From contig DATMXP010000022.1 in assembly GCA_035561515.1 (NCBI GenBank), forward strand, positions 1 to 64,000: DNA of 64,000 nucleotides, in the 5' to 3' direction. The translations under genes were made by a program, and so were the position numbers. Shown piece after piece: positions 56,101 to 63,941 of this stretch. The stretch's first letter is position 1, and every line of letters begins with the position of its first letter. Source of the DNA: Terriglobales bacterium (lineage in GTDB: Bacteria; Acidobacteriota; Terriglobia; Terriglobales; Acidobacteriaceae). The notes beneath the pieces were generated by a model that saw nothing but the letters and a program-made list of their open reading frames with translations, was not told the DNA's origin and ran no database searches.

Positions 56101-57272
56101 ATCCATATGTCCGGAGTTCCCGGAACGTAAACGATTGCATGATCGAAATCCATTGCTGGCAGATGCGGCTCGTTATCCTCGCCCGGGCCGGTTGTCAGCA
56201 ATGCTAGATGAGCTGGAACGCCCGCTGCACGGAGCATTGCCACCAGCAATGTCGCCTTGTCCTTGCAGTCGCCGTAACCCCGCTTCAGAGTCTCACCGGG
56301 AAACGCCGGAATCAGTGCGGCGTCGGCAAATTCGACGCCGGTGTAGCGCACATTTTTGTGCAGTAGGGCAAACAGCTTCTTGATCTTCTGTTCGCGGGAA
56401 TCGGTTGTTTTTATACTTTTCCGGACCAGGGATTCGACATCCGCGAGCCGAATTTTCGCCTCAACGAGGGCGTTATAAGTGTCGGCGATCTGTTTCCAGG
56501 ATGACCCAGTCGAAAAGGCCAAGTAAGGAGATGCAGGGATATCACCCGGCAAATTGTCCTCAGCTTTCTCAAGCATCTCCATTCTGCCTTGCTCGAAGCG
56601 GTATTCGACAGTTTCGTCTGTTTGTTTCTTCTCCATGGCGATGTTAGGCAGTAGCCTGGTTACATATTTCACTGGTAACGATGCTGGAGCACTGATAAGG
56701 ACCACAGTGCGCTCCACTGGCCCGTAACGAGAACCGACACGCACTGTCCGACCGATCCCTCCTGCGAAAAGCGGTTCCCGATCACGGATCACGATTTCCT
56801 GTTCAACGATGGAACCAACGGAGACTGAGGGTATCGGTCCTTGGTAAAGCCGATTGTCGTCGTATACGTTGGCCTCGCTGTCATCGCTGGTAGGTGCGTC
56901 AACCAGGACTTTGGGATCCAGAACGTGCTGGGAGCCATCTGGATTGATCACCCGCACGCGAATCTCTGGTCTGTCCTGTCGCCATGGTGAGTAGTAAACA
57001 GACACGGATGACCAGTCTTCGACGGAGTCTTGAGACTCAATTCGGAAAATGCGGTGCACCTTATAAGTCAAGCGGCTTTGCGCATCGAGTTGGAACGTGT
57101 ATTCAGCGAGGGATGTCGCAATCTCAGCTGATTTATCCGCCTTTACATCCGCAGCACTTTCAAGAAGCTGACGAGGAGTTGCTGAAAATCCATTGTTCTG
57201 GTTTTCGGATGCACCGCAAAGCAAGGAAAGACCAAAAGCGCAGGTGAGGATGCAAGCTATGGTTCGTGACAT
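53142..57272 (-). CDS. DUF3857-transglutaminase-TPR secreted protein
   Basis: A very large 1376-residue exported protein. The signal peptide is IACILTCAFGLSLLCGA. Residues ~60-260 are a DUF3857 domain (SVSVYYSPWRQDRPEIRVRV). The transglutaminase-like core has all three catalytic residues: Cys336 in YGDCKDKATLLVAMLRAAGV, His378 in DFDHAIVYV and Asp392 in WIDATA. A beta-rich segment follows. From about residue 650 to the end there are TPR-like helical repeats (YQMLGWVLQHDL, AAYPKSDSALLLLGAACAKL, AYLYSSQSKLEEANDIL). AAAGG lies before the ATG. It is likely a periplasmic or surface protein that cross-links or cleaves peptides; the substrate is unknown. Confidence 0.85.
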   Translation of the reverse strand: MSRTIACILTCAFGLSLLCGASENQNNGFSATPRQLLESAADVKADKSAEIATSLAEYTFQLDAQSRLTYKVHRIFRIESQDSVEDWSSVSVYYSPWRQDRPEIRVRVINPDGSQHVLDPKVLVDAPTSDDSEANVYDDNRLYQGPIPSVSVGSIVEQEIVIRDREPLFAGGIGRTVRVGSRYGPVERTVVLISAPASLPVKYVTRLLPNIAMEKKQTDETVEYRFEQGRMEMLEKAEDNLPGDIPASPYLAFSTGSSWKQIADTYNALVEAKIRLADVESLVRKSIKTTDSREQKIKKLFALLHKNVRYTGVEFADAALIPAFPGETLKRGYGDCKDKATLLVAMLRAAGVPAHLALLTTGPGEDNEPHLPAMDFDHAIVYVPGTPDIWIDATASRYQVGPIPPSDAGRLSLIVREGTTELVRIPENKPEDNLLLEKREFFLAEYGPSKIVETSLPSGIAEANYRSYYPASESKDLKEGLTDYVSSTYLAEKLTAYSYSEAADLNTPFQLKLEVGKGRRGFTDLDDAVVAVLPGDITSRFPSYLRGEDEELSEKEKADKEKKPRQADFVFTPFITEWHYRVVPPIGFKVRALPENTKEQFGPATFSSTYSEAADGSVLANYRFDTVKGRYTAVESESLRSALRQFRGRSAITINLGNAGHLLMTSGKIREGLIEFEKVAATHPKEALHKIQLASAMLGAGLCEVARKYAREATLLEPTSARAYQMLGWVLQHDLVCRRLQKGFDYAGSVAAYKKAKELVPDEMEYRLDLAILYEHGSEGYQYSPSSQLNDAIAEWREIGKLSPKTAKSYENNLLFDLMYASRFKELQEELANVSMDVTHRAMLLVAIVGQAGTAAALEKAMQITSDENSRSNVLVTAGNYLLRLRKYPECAEMLAAGSKGQPDSAGTLQRADLLRRTKPYQQVIFPDSDPRSVLQKVMVEAIKNPEGKNIFKLVAALSMRGLTPDELLEKSRSRRESGATRSTLKKSGLPPETIIDLGLSNAQFHMEGDDNSGYRITMQAVGSKNQVGYVVREQGEYRLLAFGSEAVEDLAAEALGRLDRGDTEGARKLLDWARSDISIGSGDDPLSGEMFPRLWTRGDKADLNTMRTAALSAVGKREDSKRWVPQLIEARNKATSDSTKAFLERSLATAYTASYNFTELRASALRLLAAYPKSDSALLLLGAACAKLKDWDTWNKAIQSRLSSVPDDAVGQRQLAYLYSSQSKLEEANDILRKLLASSDSTAEDMNLFGWNELLMGKITEEGIQHLRRGISIQKGYGIVHTLASIYAENGNAGEARQLVLGIMDDNGMDEPDDNLWYVFGRIAEIYGQPDAAMACYKRVHWKEKYEPDPGATYVLAQKRLQGLPSVKEAAVGAK

Positions 57273-57434
57273 GAGGGGCCTTTAAAGAGCGAGTTTCTCC
57301 CAACCAGAGTGTCGAGAATTTGTGACTCTAACCCGCATTCAGGGCAGGATCAAGGCTGAGTTGCTGAAAATACGAATTTTGGTAATAACGAATGGAGTAG
57401 GTCATCTGTCACCGCGCTTTGGAAGCGGCGATGC

Positions 57435-57440
57435 TACCGT
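57435..57440 (+). promoter_or_regulatory. -10-like TACCGT before UroD-family gene
   Basis: TGCTACCGT ends six bases before the ATG at 57447, which lacks a Shine-Dalgarno sequence. Confidence 0.35.
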
Positions 57441-57446
57441 TTTCAC

Positions 57447-58622
57447 ATGAACAGCCATGAACGAATGGACGTCGCCATGCATCTTGGCACGCCCGACCGT
57501 GTGCCTTTCATGTGCCAGTTGGCACTGGGCCATTATTTTCTTCAATCCGGGCTGGACGCCCTCGAGATCTGGTATACGAGCGAAGGCTTTGCGGAAGCGT
57601 TAATCCGCTTGCAGCGACGCTACGGCTTCGACGGCATCCTCATCAATCTTCCGGGCCGCAATCCGCGCTGGCGCGACTACGTGACGAAGATCGAGCACAA
57701 AGATGGCGAGCGCTGGATCACGTGGAAGAACGGATGGTACACGGTGTTTCCTGACGCAGATTTGCCTCATGTTTTTCAACCTGACGGCAAGCGGTACTTT
57801 CCGCGCTTTGAAGAAGTTAATCCCGAGAAGCTGTTCTACATGGATCCGCACGACCTGCTTAGCATCACGTATCCGTACGCGTGGGGTGTTGGCAACGAAG
57901 CGGCCGTGCCAGGGAAGGACTTCTTTCCTAGTTGGCACTACGACACGATCAAGCAAGTCGTAGGAAGGGTGGGGAACGAGATATCTGTTCACGGCGAGAT
58001 ATTTTCGCCATTCTCGCAGTTCATGGACATGCTTGATTGCACCAAAGGGCTGCTGGCGATCCGTCGCGACCCAGCCAAAGTTGAAGCCTGCCTGGAAGCG
58101 CTGACCATGGGAGCAATCGAACTTGGGCGCGGCCAGGCGGCGGCGGGTGCGCACGCGATTCTGATTTCGTCGGCTTACGCTGGAGCTGGATTTCTTGGTC
58201 GCCCTCAGTACGAACGCTTCGTGCTTCCCTACGAACACAAAGTCGTTGCGGGGATCAAGGAGCAATTCGATCTGCCCGTCTACACCCACACCTGCGGCGC
58301 AATTGGCGACAGGCTGGACTTGATGATGCAGACGGGTACAAACGGCATCGACACACTCGATCCGCCGCCACTCGGAACCGTAGAGCTAGCCGACGCAAAA
58401 CGGCAGACCGCCGGGAAGCTCTTCCTGAAAGGGAATCTCAACGCCGTGGAGTTGCTGCTTGGGACGTCGGAGCAGGCATTCGAAGCCGCGCGAGGAAGAA
58501 TTCAGACCGGCGCACCCGGCGGGGGATACATCCTGAGTACGGCCTGTTCCGCTTCGCCGGCGACGCCGCCGGAGAACATCCTGAAACTGCGCGAAGCTGT
58601 GGAACAGTTCGGATATTACTGA
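57447..58622 (+). CDS. uroporphyrinogen decarboxylase-family protein, likely corrinoid methyltransferase
   Basis: A 391-residue TIM-barrel protein of the UroD superfamily. True HemE has other conserved residues at its N-terminus. This one instead has the zinc-ligand pattern of MtaA/MtbA-type methyltransferases: His281 and Cys283 in YTHTCGAIG and Cys367 in LSTACSASP. These enzymes move methyl groups between methyl donors, corrinoid proteins and thiols. It is preceded by a short divergent promoter region. No corrinoid protein gene is adjacent. An upstream B12-riboswitch receptor (16008) fits a need for corrinoid but does not prove a link. Confidence 0.83.
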   Translation: MNSHERMDVAMHLGTPDRVPFMCQLALGHYFLQSGLDALEIWYTSEGFAEALIRLQRRYGFDGILINLPGRNPRWRDYVTKIEHKDGERWITWKNGWYTVFPDADLPHVFQPDGKRYFPRFEEVNPEKLFYMDPHDLLSITYPYAWGVGNEAAVPGKDFFPSWHYDTIKQVVGRVGNEISVHGEIFSPFSQFMDMLDCTKGLLAIRRDPAKVEACLEALTMGAIELGRGQAAAGAHAILISSAYAGAGFLGRPQYERFVLPYEHKVVAGIKEQFDLPVYTHTCGAIGDRLDLMMQTGTNGIDTLDPPPLGTVELADAKRQTAGKLFLKGNLNAVELLLGTSEQAFEAARGRIQTGAPGGGYILSTACSASPATPPENILKLREAVEQFGYY

Positions 58623-59167
58623 CGGATTGCGATCTCAAGAAGAGTCAGGATCGTGCGCCAATTACGTGCGGTGCTTGTCGTGTTGAGCTTGGAATCGAAG
58701 TAGGCGTTGGTGAGCTTCGATCTTGCTACCCCGTTTGGCAGCCGCAAGTAGATATCTTTTCCGCGGACAAGGAATTCGTCTCCGGGCGAACGCTGTGGAT
58801 CAAGCTTCGAGAGGGCTTCCGACGTGGGTTCGTCTGCCAGGAACATCACATGAAGTTCGTTCTCGTTGGATCCCTTCTTATGAAAAGGATTGTTCCGGAC
58901 GGTTGCAGCTAACTCTTCTGCGCTCCGAACGACTACAGGGCAAGCGAATCCGAATCTTTTCTCTATTGCGTTTGAGATTTGTCGCTGTAACGATTGGTTA
59001 GGGCCAGCCTTCGCACGGAATACGACGTTGCCGCTCTGGATGTATGTGCTTACGTCCGTGTATGCGGCATCGATCATCATGGCAGCGAGTTCCTTCATCG
59101 GCAACTTGTTCTTGCCACCAACGTTAATGCCGCGCAGGAATCCGATATAAGTTTCTGTTCTCGGCAT
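58616..59167 (-). CDS. DUF1697 family protein
   Basis: 183 residues of the DUF1697 family, with conserved YIGFLRGINVGGKNKLPMKEL at the N-terminus (IGFLRGINVGG is the hallmark), STYIQSGNVVF, and a C-terminal RNWRTILTLLEIA. The family is common in soil bacteria and has no known biochemical role. It overlaps the end of the UroD-family gene by seven bases in convergent orientation. Confidence 0.9.
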   Translation of the reverse strand: MPRTETYIGFLRGINVGGKNKLPMKELAAMMIDAAYTDVSTYIQSGNVVFRAKAGPNQSLQRQISNAIEKRFGFACPVVVRSAEELAATVRNNPFHKKGSNENELHVMFLADEPTSEALSKLDPQRSPGDEFLVRGKDIYLRLPNGVARSKLTNAYFDSKLNTTSTARNWRTILTLLEIAIRQ

Positions 59168-59252
59168 GGGCTCAAAATTGTACCCGGCGGGTCACAGCCT
59201 GAGGTACCTGAAAGGGAATGAGGGTATCGGTCGCCGGCTGCATTTTCTCCCG

Positions 59253-59258
59253 TATAAT
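59253..59258 (+). promoter_or_regulatory. consensus -10 (TATAAT) upstream of tldD
   Basis: TATAAT, a perfect sigma-70 -10, lies about 80 bases before the tldD start. No clear -35 is seen. In contrast to many genes here, this promoter would give an untranslated leader. Confidence 0.5.
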
Positions 59259-59336
59259 CAATGTTTGGGGTGGAGGTACCGGGACGTTCAAAAGTCTTGC
59301 TTGCGTCGGAACTGACACTCTGCGCATCCAACTCCT

Positions 59337-60776
59337 GTGGATCACATGCATAAAGCCAGCTTCGTTTTTGACCGATTCGGCCTGACGGAAGCCCACGTCG
59401 AACGCTATCTGGCGGCCGCACTTTCGGCCGGTGGCGACTACGCCGATCTCTATTTCGAGTATCACACGACTTCATCCGTGAACGTCGATGAGTCCATCGT
59501 GAAGTCCGCTTCGCAGGGGATTTCGGCCGGTTGCGGGGTTCGCGTGATTTCCGGGGAGCGGACCGGGTACGCGTACACCGATGACCTGGCGCCGGAGAAA
59601 ATCCTGCATGCGGCGAAGACGGCCGCGTTGATCGCGAGCGGTCCGGCCAAGCAGCCCATTGTGGATTTGAAGCAGAACACCGGGCGCAATCTTTATCCAC
59701 TTGCAGTTGCACCGACCGAGGCCGAGATTGCCGACAAAGTAGCACTGGTCATGCGCGCTGACCGTGCCGCGCGTGCCTACGATTCGCGGATCAAGGAAGT
59801 TCGCGCGGGGTACGCCGACGAACTGCGGCAGATTCTTGTGATAGGTTCGGATGGCAGCTTCGCCTACGACACCCAGCCACTCGCGCGCCTGAATGTGATG
59901 TGTATTGGCCGCGACGACAAGGGCCAGTCTTCCCGAGGCAGTTCCGGAGGCGGCGGACGCGTTTCTCTCGATCACTTCAAGACGATCAGCACACCCGATC
60001 ATTTCGCCGTGGAAGCGGCTCGGCAGGCGATTATTCAACTCGATGCGAAGCCCGCGCCAGCGGGCGAGATGGAAGTTGTCCTCGGTCCCGGGTGGCCGGG
60101 AATCCTCCTCCACGAAGCGATCGGCCACGGTCTTGAAGCAGATTTCAACCGCAAAGGCACATCGGCGTTCACGGGTATGGTGGGTCGTCGCGTTGCCAGT
60201 GATAAGTGCACGGTGATTGACAATGGAACGGTGCCGTCGCGCCGCGGATCATTGAACGTTGATGACGAAGGGAACCAGACCAGCGAGACGGTACTGATCG
60301 AGAACGGAATTCTGAAGGCATACCTGAGCGACAAATTGTCTTCGAAGCTGATGGGCATTCCGAACACCGGCAACGGCCGACGCGAAAGCTACGAGCACAT
60401 CCCGATGCCGCGCATGACAAACACCTACATGCTCGCCGGGCAGGATGCTCCCGAGGACATCATTAAATCGGTAAGGCGAGGGCTCTACGCCGTGAACTTC
60501 GGCGGCGGGCAGGTGGACATCACCAGCGGAAAATTCGTGTTCTCGGCGTCGGAAGCTTACCTGATCGAAAACGGAAAGATTACGGCTCCAGTGAAGAACG
60601 CGACGTTGATCGGCAATGGTCCCGATGTGCTGACGCGGGTGTCGATGGTCGGCAGCGACCTGAAGCTCGATGAAGGTGTTGGCACTTGTGGTAAAGACGG
60701 GCAATCAGTTCCCGTCGGCGTTGGAATTCCTACAATCAAAGTTGACCGTATCACGGTCGGTGGTACGGGAGAGTAA
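59337..60776 (+). CDS. tldD: metalloprotease TldD
   Basis: 479 residues. TldD forms a heterodimer with TldE/PmbA that degrades unfolded peptides and matures microcins such as MccB17. The zinc motif is HEAIGH at residues 259-264 (HExxxH). The C-terminal metal Cys is probably in GVGTCGKDGQ. GTG 59337 opens the frame; ATG 59346 is an alternative. It is followed after eight bases by ppa and then pmbA, so all three are probably transcribed together. Confidence 0.95.
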   Translation: MDHMHKASFVFDRFGLTEAHVERYLAAALSAGGDYADLYFEYHTTSSVNVDESIVKSASQGISAGCGVRVISGERTGYAYTDDLAPEKILHAAKTAALIASGPAKQPIVDLKQNTGRNLYPLAVAPTEAEIADKVALVMRADRAARAYDSRIKEVRAGYADELRQILVIGSDGSFAYDTQPLARLNVMCIGRDDKGQSSRGSSGGGGRVSLDHFKTISTPDHFAVEAARQAIIQLDAKPAPAGEMEVVLGPGWPGILLHEAIGHGLEADFNRKGTSAFTGMVGRRVASDKCTVIDNGTVPSRRGSLNVDDEGNQTSETVLIENGILKAYLSDKLSSKLMGIPNTGNGRRESYEHIPMPRMTNTYMLAGQDAPEDIIKSVRRGLYAVNFGGGQVDITSGKFVFSASEAYLIENGKITAPVKNATLIGNGPDVLTRVSMVGSDLKLDEGVGTCGKDGQSVPVGVGIPTIKVDRITVGGTGE

Positions 60777-60784
60777 GCAAGAAC

Positions 60785-61339
60785 ATGTCAGTTGATTATT
60801 TGCATCTGCCCATTGGCCCGGACGTGCCTGAGCTGGTGAATGCCGTTATCGAGATACCTGCGGGACAGGTAAACAAGTACGAATACGACAAGCAGCTCCA
60901 CGTGTTCCGTCTTGATCGCTCCCTTTTTTCACCAGTCCACTATCCGGGCGACTACGGCTTTATCCCTTCGACATTGTCGAGTGACGGCGATCCGCTGGAC
61001 GTGCTGGTTCTCGTCGATGAGCCCAGTTTCACCGGATGCCTGATCGAGGTTCGCCCGATCGGCCTACTCGAAATGGTTGACCAAGGTGCGAAGGACGAAA
61101 AGGTGCTTGCCGTACCGCGCCACAACCCACGTTACCGCGATGTGCACAATTACACTCAGGTGTATCCGCACGTCATGAACGAGATTTCGCACTTCTTCTC
61201 GATCTATAAGGACCTGGAAGGCAAACGTACGCAGATGCTCGGCTGGAAGGATGCGTCAGCGGCCAGGGCGGCAATCATGGACAGCAAGCGCCGTTTCGAA
61301 GAACTACCAGAGCAGCAGAAAATAGCGGCGCAGCCATAG
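60785..61339 (+). CDS. ppa: inorganic pyrophosphatase
   Basis: A 184-residue family I soluble pyrophosphatase, which hydrolyses PPi and drives biosynthetic reactions. Signature residues: EIPAGQVNKYEYDK, HYPGDYGFIPST, and the metal-binding DGDPLDVLVLVDEP. Its length is typical for bacterial enzymes. It is inserted between tldD and pmbA, and its stop overlaps the GTG start of pmbA, so it is translationally linked with the peptidase genes. Confidence 0.96.
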   Translation: MSVDYLHLPIGPDVPELVNAVIEIPAGQVNKYEYDKQLHVFRLDRSLFSPVHYPGDYGFIPSTLSSDGDPLDVLVLVDEPSFTGCLIEVRPIGLLEMVDQGAKDEKVLAVPRHNPRYRDVHNYTQVYPHVMNEISHFFSIYKDLEGKRTQMLGWKDASAARAAIMDSKRRFEELPEQQKIAAQP

Positions 61340-62709
61340 TGGCCGACAAAAAGAAAGCAACAATGGATCTGAAGGAACTCACAACTGACGTAGTCTCCCG
61401 CGCGATGAAGGCGGGGGCCTCGGCTGCGGAAGCGGTCATCCGCGAAGGAAATGAATTTTCTACCGTCGTTCGTCTCGGCCAGGTCGAGACACTGAAGGAA
61501 TCAGGCGCCAAAGTGCTGGGTGTGCGCGTGTTCATGGGGAAGCGCGCGGCGAGCACTTACACCAGCGACTTTACTCTGGCGGGTATTGAACAACTGGTCA
61601 ATTCCGCGGTGTCGCTGGCGAAGGTCACCTCGGAAGACGAATTCAACGGCCTCCCAGAACAGCAACAACTCGGCAGGCTGGAAGGTGATCTCGACCTGTA
61701 CCACTCGGACGTATATTCGCTCTCGACAGAAGATCGTATCGACTATGCACGCCGAGCGGAGCAGGCCGCTACCTCAGCCGACTCGCGCATTTCCAACTCC
61801 GAAGGCGGATCGTTCGATGCTGCCGACGGGCGAAAGATCTTCGCCAACTCCCTGGGATTTGTCGGCGAGTACAAGCGGTCGTACTGTTCGGTATCCGCGG
61901 TACCGGTCGCGAAAGATGAAAACGGCAATATGCAGCGTGACTTCTGGTACTCGGTTGCGCGCTCGATGAAGCTGCTCGAAAACCCGGAACAGGTAGGCAA
62001 AGTCGCAGCCGAACGCACGTTGCGCAGGCTCGGTGCCCGAAAGGCTAAAACAGCCAAGGTTCCCATCATTTTTGATCCACTCGTGGCGCGGGCACTGCTG
62101 GAGAGCATAGCCGATGCCGTGAATGGCGATTCCATCTATCGAGGCGCATCGTTCCTGGCCGGGAAACTCGGAGAGAAGATCGCCGGCGAGAATATCACCA
62201 TCGTTGACGATGGCACGATCAAAGGCGGCTTTGGAACTTCCCCCTTCGACGGGGAAGGCGTTCCTACTCGACGAACGGTGGTCGTCGAAAAAGGTGAGTT
62301 GAAGTCGTACTTGCTGAACACCTATACGGCCAAGAAGCTGAAACTGGCCACAACAGGTAACGCATCTCGCGGACTCGCAGGTACCCCTGGAATCGGTGTC
62401 GGCAATTTCTTTCTGGAGCCGGGCACGAAAAACCCTAAGCAGATTCTCGCCGACGTACCCGATGGCCTCTACGTAACAGAGTTCCTCGGGTTTGGCGTCA
62501 ATCTGGTCACCGGCGACTTCTCTCGTGGTGCATCAGGCATGTGGATCTCTGGCGGACAGCTTGCCTATCCGGTCGAGGAGATCACGGTTGCGGGCAACCT
62601 GAAAGACATGCTGTTCAACATTTCCGAAATCGGCAACGACCTCGAATTCCGTGGCTCTGTTGCTTGTCCCACGATCCGAATTGACGGAATGACAGTAGCG
62701 GGCGAGTAA
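61339..62709 (+). CDS. pmbA: TldD/PmbA-family protein TldE
   Basis: 456 residues. It is the non-catalytic partner of TldD: the overall TldD/PmbA fold is present (VVRLGQVETLKESGAKVLGVRVF; KVPIIFDPLVARALLES), but the HExxxH zinc motif is missing from the equivalent position, as expected for TldE. The frame starts at GTG 61339 inside the ppa stop; ATG 61363 is an alternative. A 9-bp hairpin with the stop codon in its loop closes the gene. Confidence 0.93.
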   Translation: MADKKKATMDLKELTTDVVSRAMKAGASAAEAVIREGNEFSTVVRLGQVETLKESGAKVLGVRVFMGKRAASTYTSDFTLAGIEQLVNSAVSLAKVTSEDEFNGLPEQQQLGRLEGDLDLYHSDVYSLSTEDRIDYARRAEQAATSADSRISNSEGGSFDAADGRKIFANSLGFVGEYKRSYCSVSAVPVAKDENGNMQRDFWYSVARSMKLLENPEQVGKVAAERTLRRLGARKAKTAKVPIIFDPLVARALLESIADAVNGDSIYRGASFLAGKLGEKIAGENITIVDDGTIKGGFGTSPFDGEGVPTRRTVVVEKGELKSYLLNTYTAKKLKLATTGNASRGLAGTPGIGVGNFFLEPGTKNPKQILADVPDGLYVTEFLGFGVNLVTGDFSRGASGMWISGGQLAYPVEEITVAGNLKDMLFNISEIGNDLEFRGSVACPTIRIDGMTVAGE

Positions 62710-62719
62710 ACTCGCCCGC
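62698..62719 (+). terminator. hairpin over the pmbA stop codon, possible terminator
   Basis: GCGGGCGAG (62698-62706) pairs perfectly with CTCGCCCGC (62711-62719), with TAAA in the loop containing the stop codon. A pyrimidine-rich TCTCCTCTTA follows about ten bases later. It could terminate the tldD-ppa-pmbA transcript or mark its 3' end. Confidence 0.5.
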
Positions 62720-62770
62720 CATCGCAGCCATCTCCTCTTAATACGCCTATCAATCTGGCAGGGAGAAACT

Positions 62771-63304
62771 ATGGCTACGAGTCCGCACCTTCCCGAAGAA
62801 CGACCAACTCCAACCCTGGCCGAGCAGAAACGCAAAAAATCAGCTTCGCCACTGGTGCCGCTTGGCCTGTTAGCAGCAGCACTTCTGCTGGCGGCGATCC
62901 TTTACTTCATGCCGCGGACACCGAAAGCGGGTATGCCGCCGAACAACGCTGCTGTTCCGGCGCAGCCCACAGGCGACCAGGTTCAGATCTCCGGAACGCG
63001 TATTTCGGAAGCTCCCACTGGCGGGCAGCTATACATTTACGCGACAGTTCACAACGCCGGCACCACGGCCATTACGGGTCTGCTGACGAACGTGATCTTC
63101 ACCGACCAGAACGGAACTTCACTGCAAGTGCAGGGTGTCGCTGAAGGCATAAAGGATGGCAAGGGTGTGAATCTCGTCGATACTCCCATTGCGCCGGGCC
63201 AGAATGGCAACATTCGTATCCCCGTGCAGCATGTGCCGCAGGGATGGAATCACCAACCGCCCGATATTCAGATCGCGCAGGTCACAGCTGCAGGCGGAAA
63301 GTAA
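62771..63304 (+). CDS. DUF2393-like membrane-anchored protein
   Basis: 177 residues. A short basic N-terminus (EQKRKKSASP) precedes one membrane helix (LVPLGLLAAALLLAAILYFM), so the rest is likely outside the membrane. The outer domain is a small beta-rich fold (QLYIYATVHNAGTTAITGLLTNVIFTD) of the type called DUF2393. GGGAG precedes the ATG. A related gene follows in tandem. No function is known. Confidence 0.7.
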   Translation: MATSPHLPEERPTPTLAEQKRKKSASPLVPLGLLAAALLLAAILYFMPRTPKAGMPPNNAAVPAQPTGDQVQISGTRISEAPTGGQLYIYATVHNAGTTAITGLLTNVIFTDQNGTSLQVQGVAEGIKDGKGVNLVDTPIAPGQNGNIRIPVQHVPQGWNHQPPDIQIAQVTAAGGK

Positions 63305-63314
63305 TGGTCATTTG

Positions 63315-63361
63315 ACGGGCTTCCCACCACCGTGGACAATCACAGCATATGGGGAGCCCGT
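63315..63361 (+). promoter_or_regulatory. hairpin spanning the start codon of the second DUF2393-like gene
   Basis: ACGGGCTTCCC (63315-63325) pairs with GGGGAGCCCGT (63351-63361), 11 pairs including one G-U, with a 25-base loop. The ATG at 63349 falls at the foot of the right arm. It could hide the translation start, or the pairing may be incidental. Confidence 0.4.
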
Positions 63362-63852
63362 TCTCCACTCCGCAAGTTGAAGAGAAACGTTCCGTCGTTC
63401 CACTGGTAATTGGTGCCGCGATCATTCTTCTGATCATAGGCGCGGCCGTTCTTCTCAGCCGAAATCAGCCGCAGAGCTCAGGCCCCGCGACCGAAGATCC
63501 GTACTCGTCGAATATTCGCATCATGGATATCAAGCTGAGCCGGGCTGAAAACTTCGCAGGCGGCAACGTTACCTATGTCGAGGGTCAGATCGCGAACATG
63601 GGGTCGAAGACGATCACCGGCGCTACCGTGGAAGCAGTGTTCCGCAATACCTTGGGTGAAGTCGTCGACCGGCAGTCTCAGCAACTGACGCTCATCAATC
63701 AAATGCCGAATTACGTCGACTCCACCACGCTCGACAAGCACCCCCTTACACCGAACATGCAGCACGAGTTCCGGCTCACGTTCGAGCACATCTCCGCGGA
63801 CTGGAACCAGGGACTACCAGAGCTCAGATTTACGCGGATCATCACGAAATAG
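63349..63852 (+). CDS. second DUF2393-like membrane-anchored protein
   Basis: 167 residues with the same layout as the previous protein: short N-terminus, one helix (VVPLVIGAAIILLIIGAAVLL), then a beta-rich domain (NVTYVEGQIANMGSKTITGATVEAVF ... broken into VEGQIANMG and TITGATVEAVF). The C-terminal HISADWNQGLPELRF parallels HVPQGWNHQPPDIQI of its neighbour, so the two look like diverged tandem duplicates. There is no Shine-Dalgarno, and the start codon lies at the edge of a predicted hairpin. Confidence 0.7.
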   Translation: MGSPFSTPQVEEKRSVVPLVIGAAIILLIIGAAVLLSRNQPQSSGPATEDPYSSNIRIMDIKLSRAENFAGGNVTYVEGQIANMGSKTITGATVEAVFRNTLGEVVDRQSQQLTLINQMPNYVDSTTLDKHPLTPNMQHEFRLTFEHISADWNQGLPELRFTRIITK

Positions 63853-63941
63853 GATTGGCGCGATATGGCTGCATGGCCCAGCCCACTGATGACCATCCGG
63901 CATCTCACAAAACCCTCAATGGACAGTAAAATCAATGAAGG

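Noticed and set aside
57447..58622. Assignment of the UroD-family gene as hemE
   Set aside because: The zinc-ligand residues H281, C283 and C367 are those of methyltransferases, and the N-terminal HemE signature is missing.
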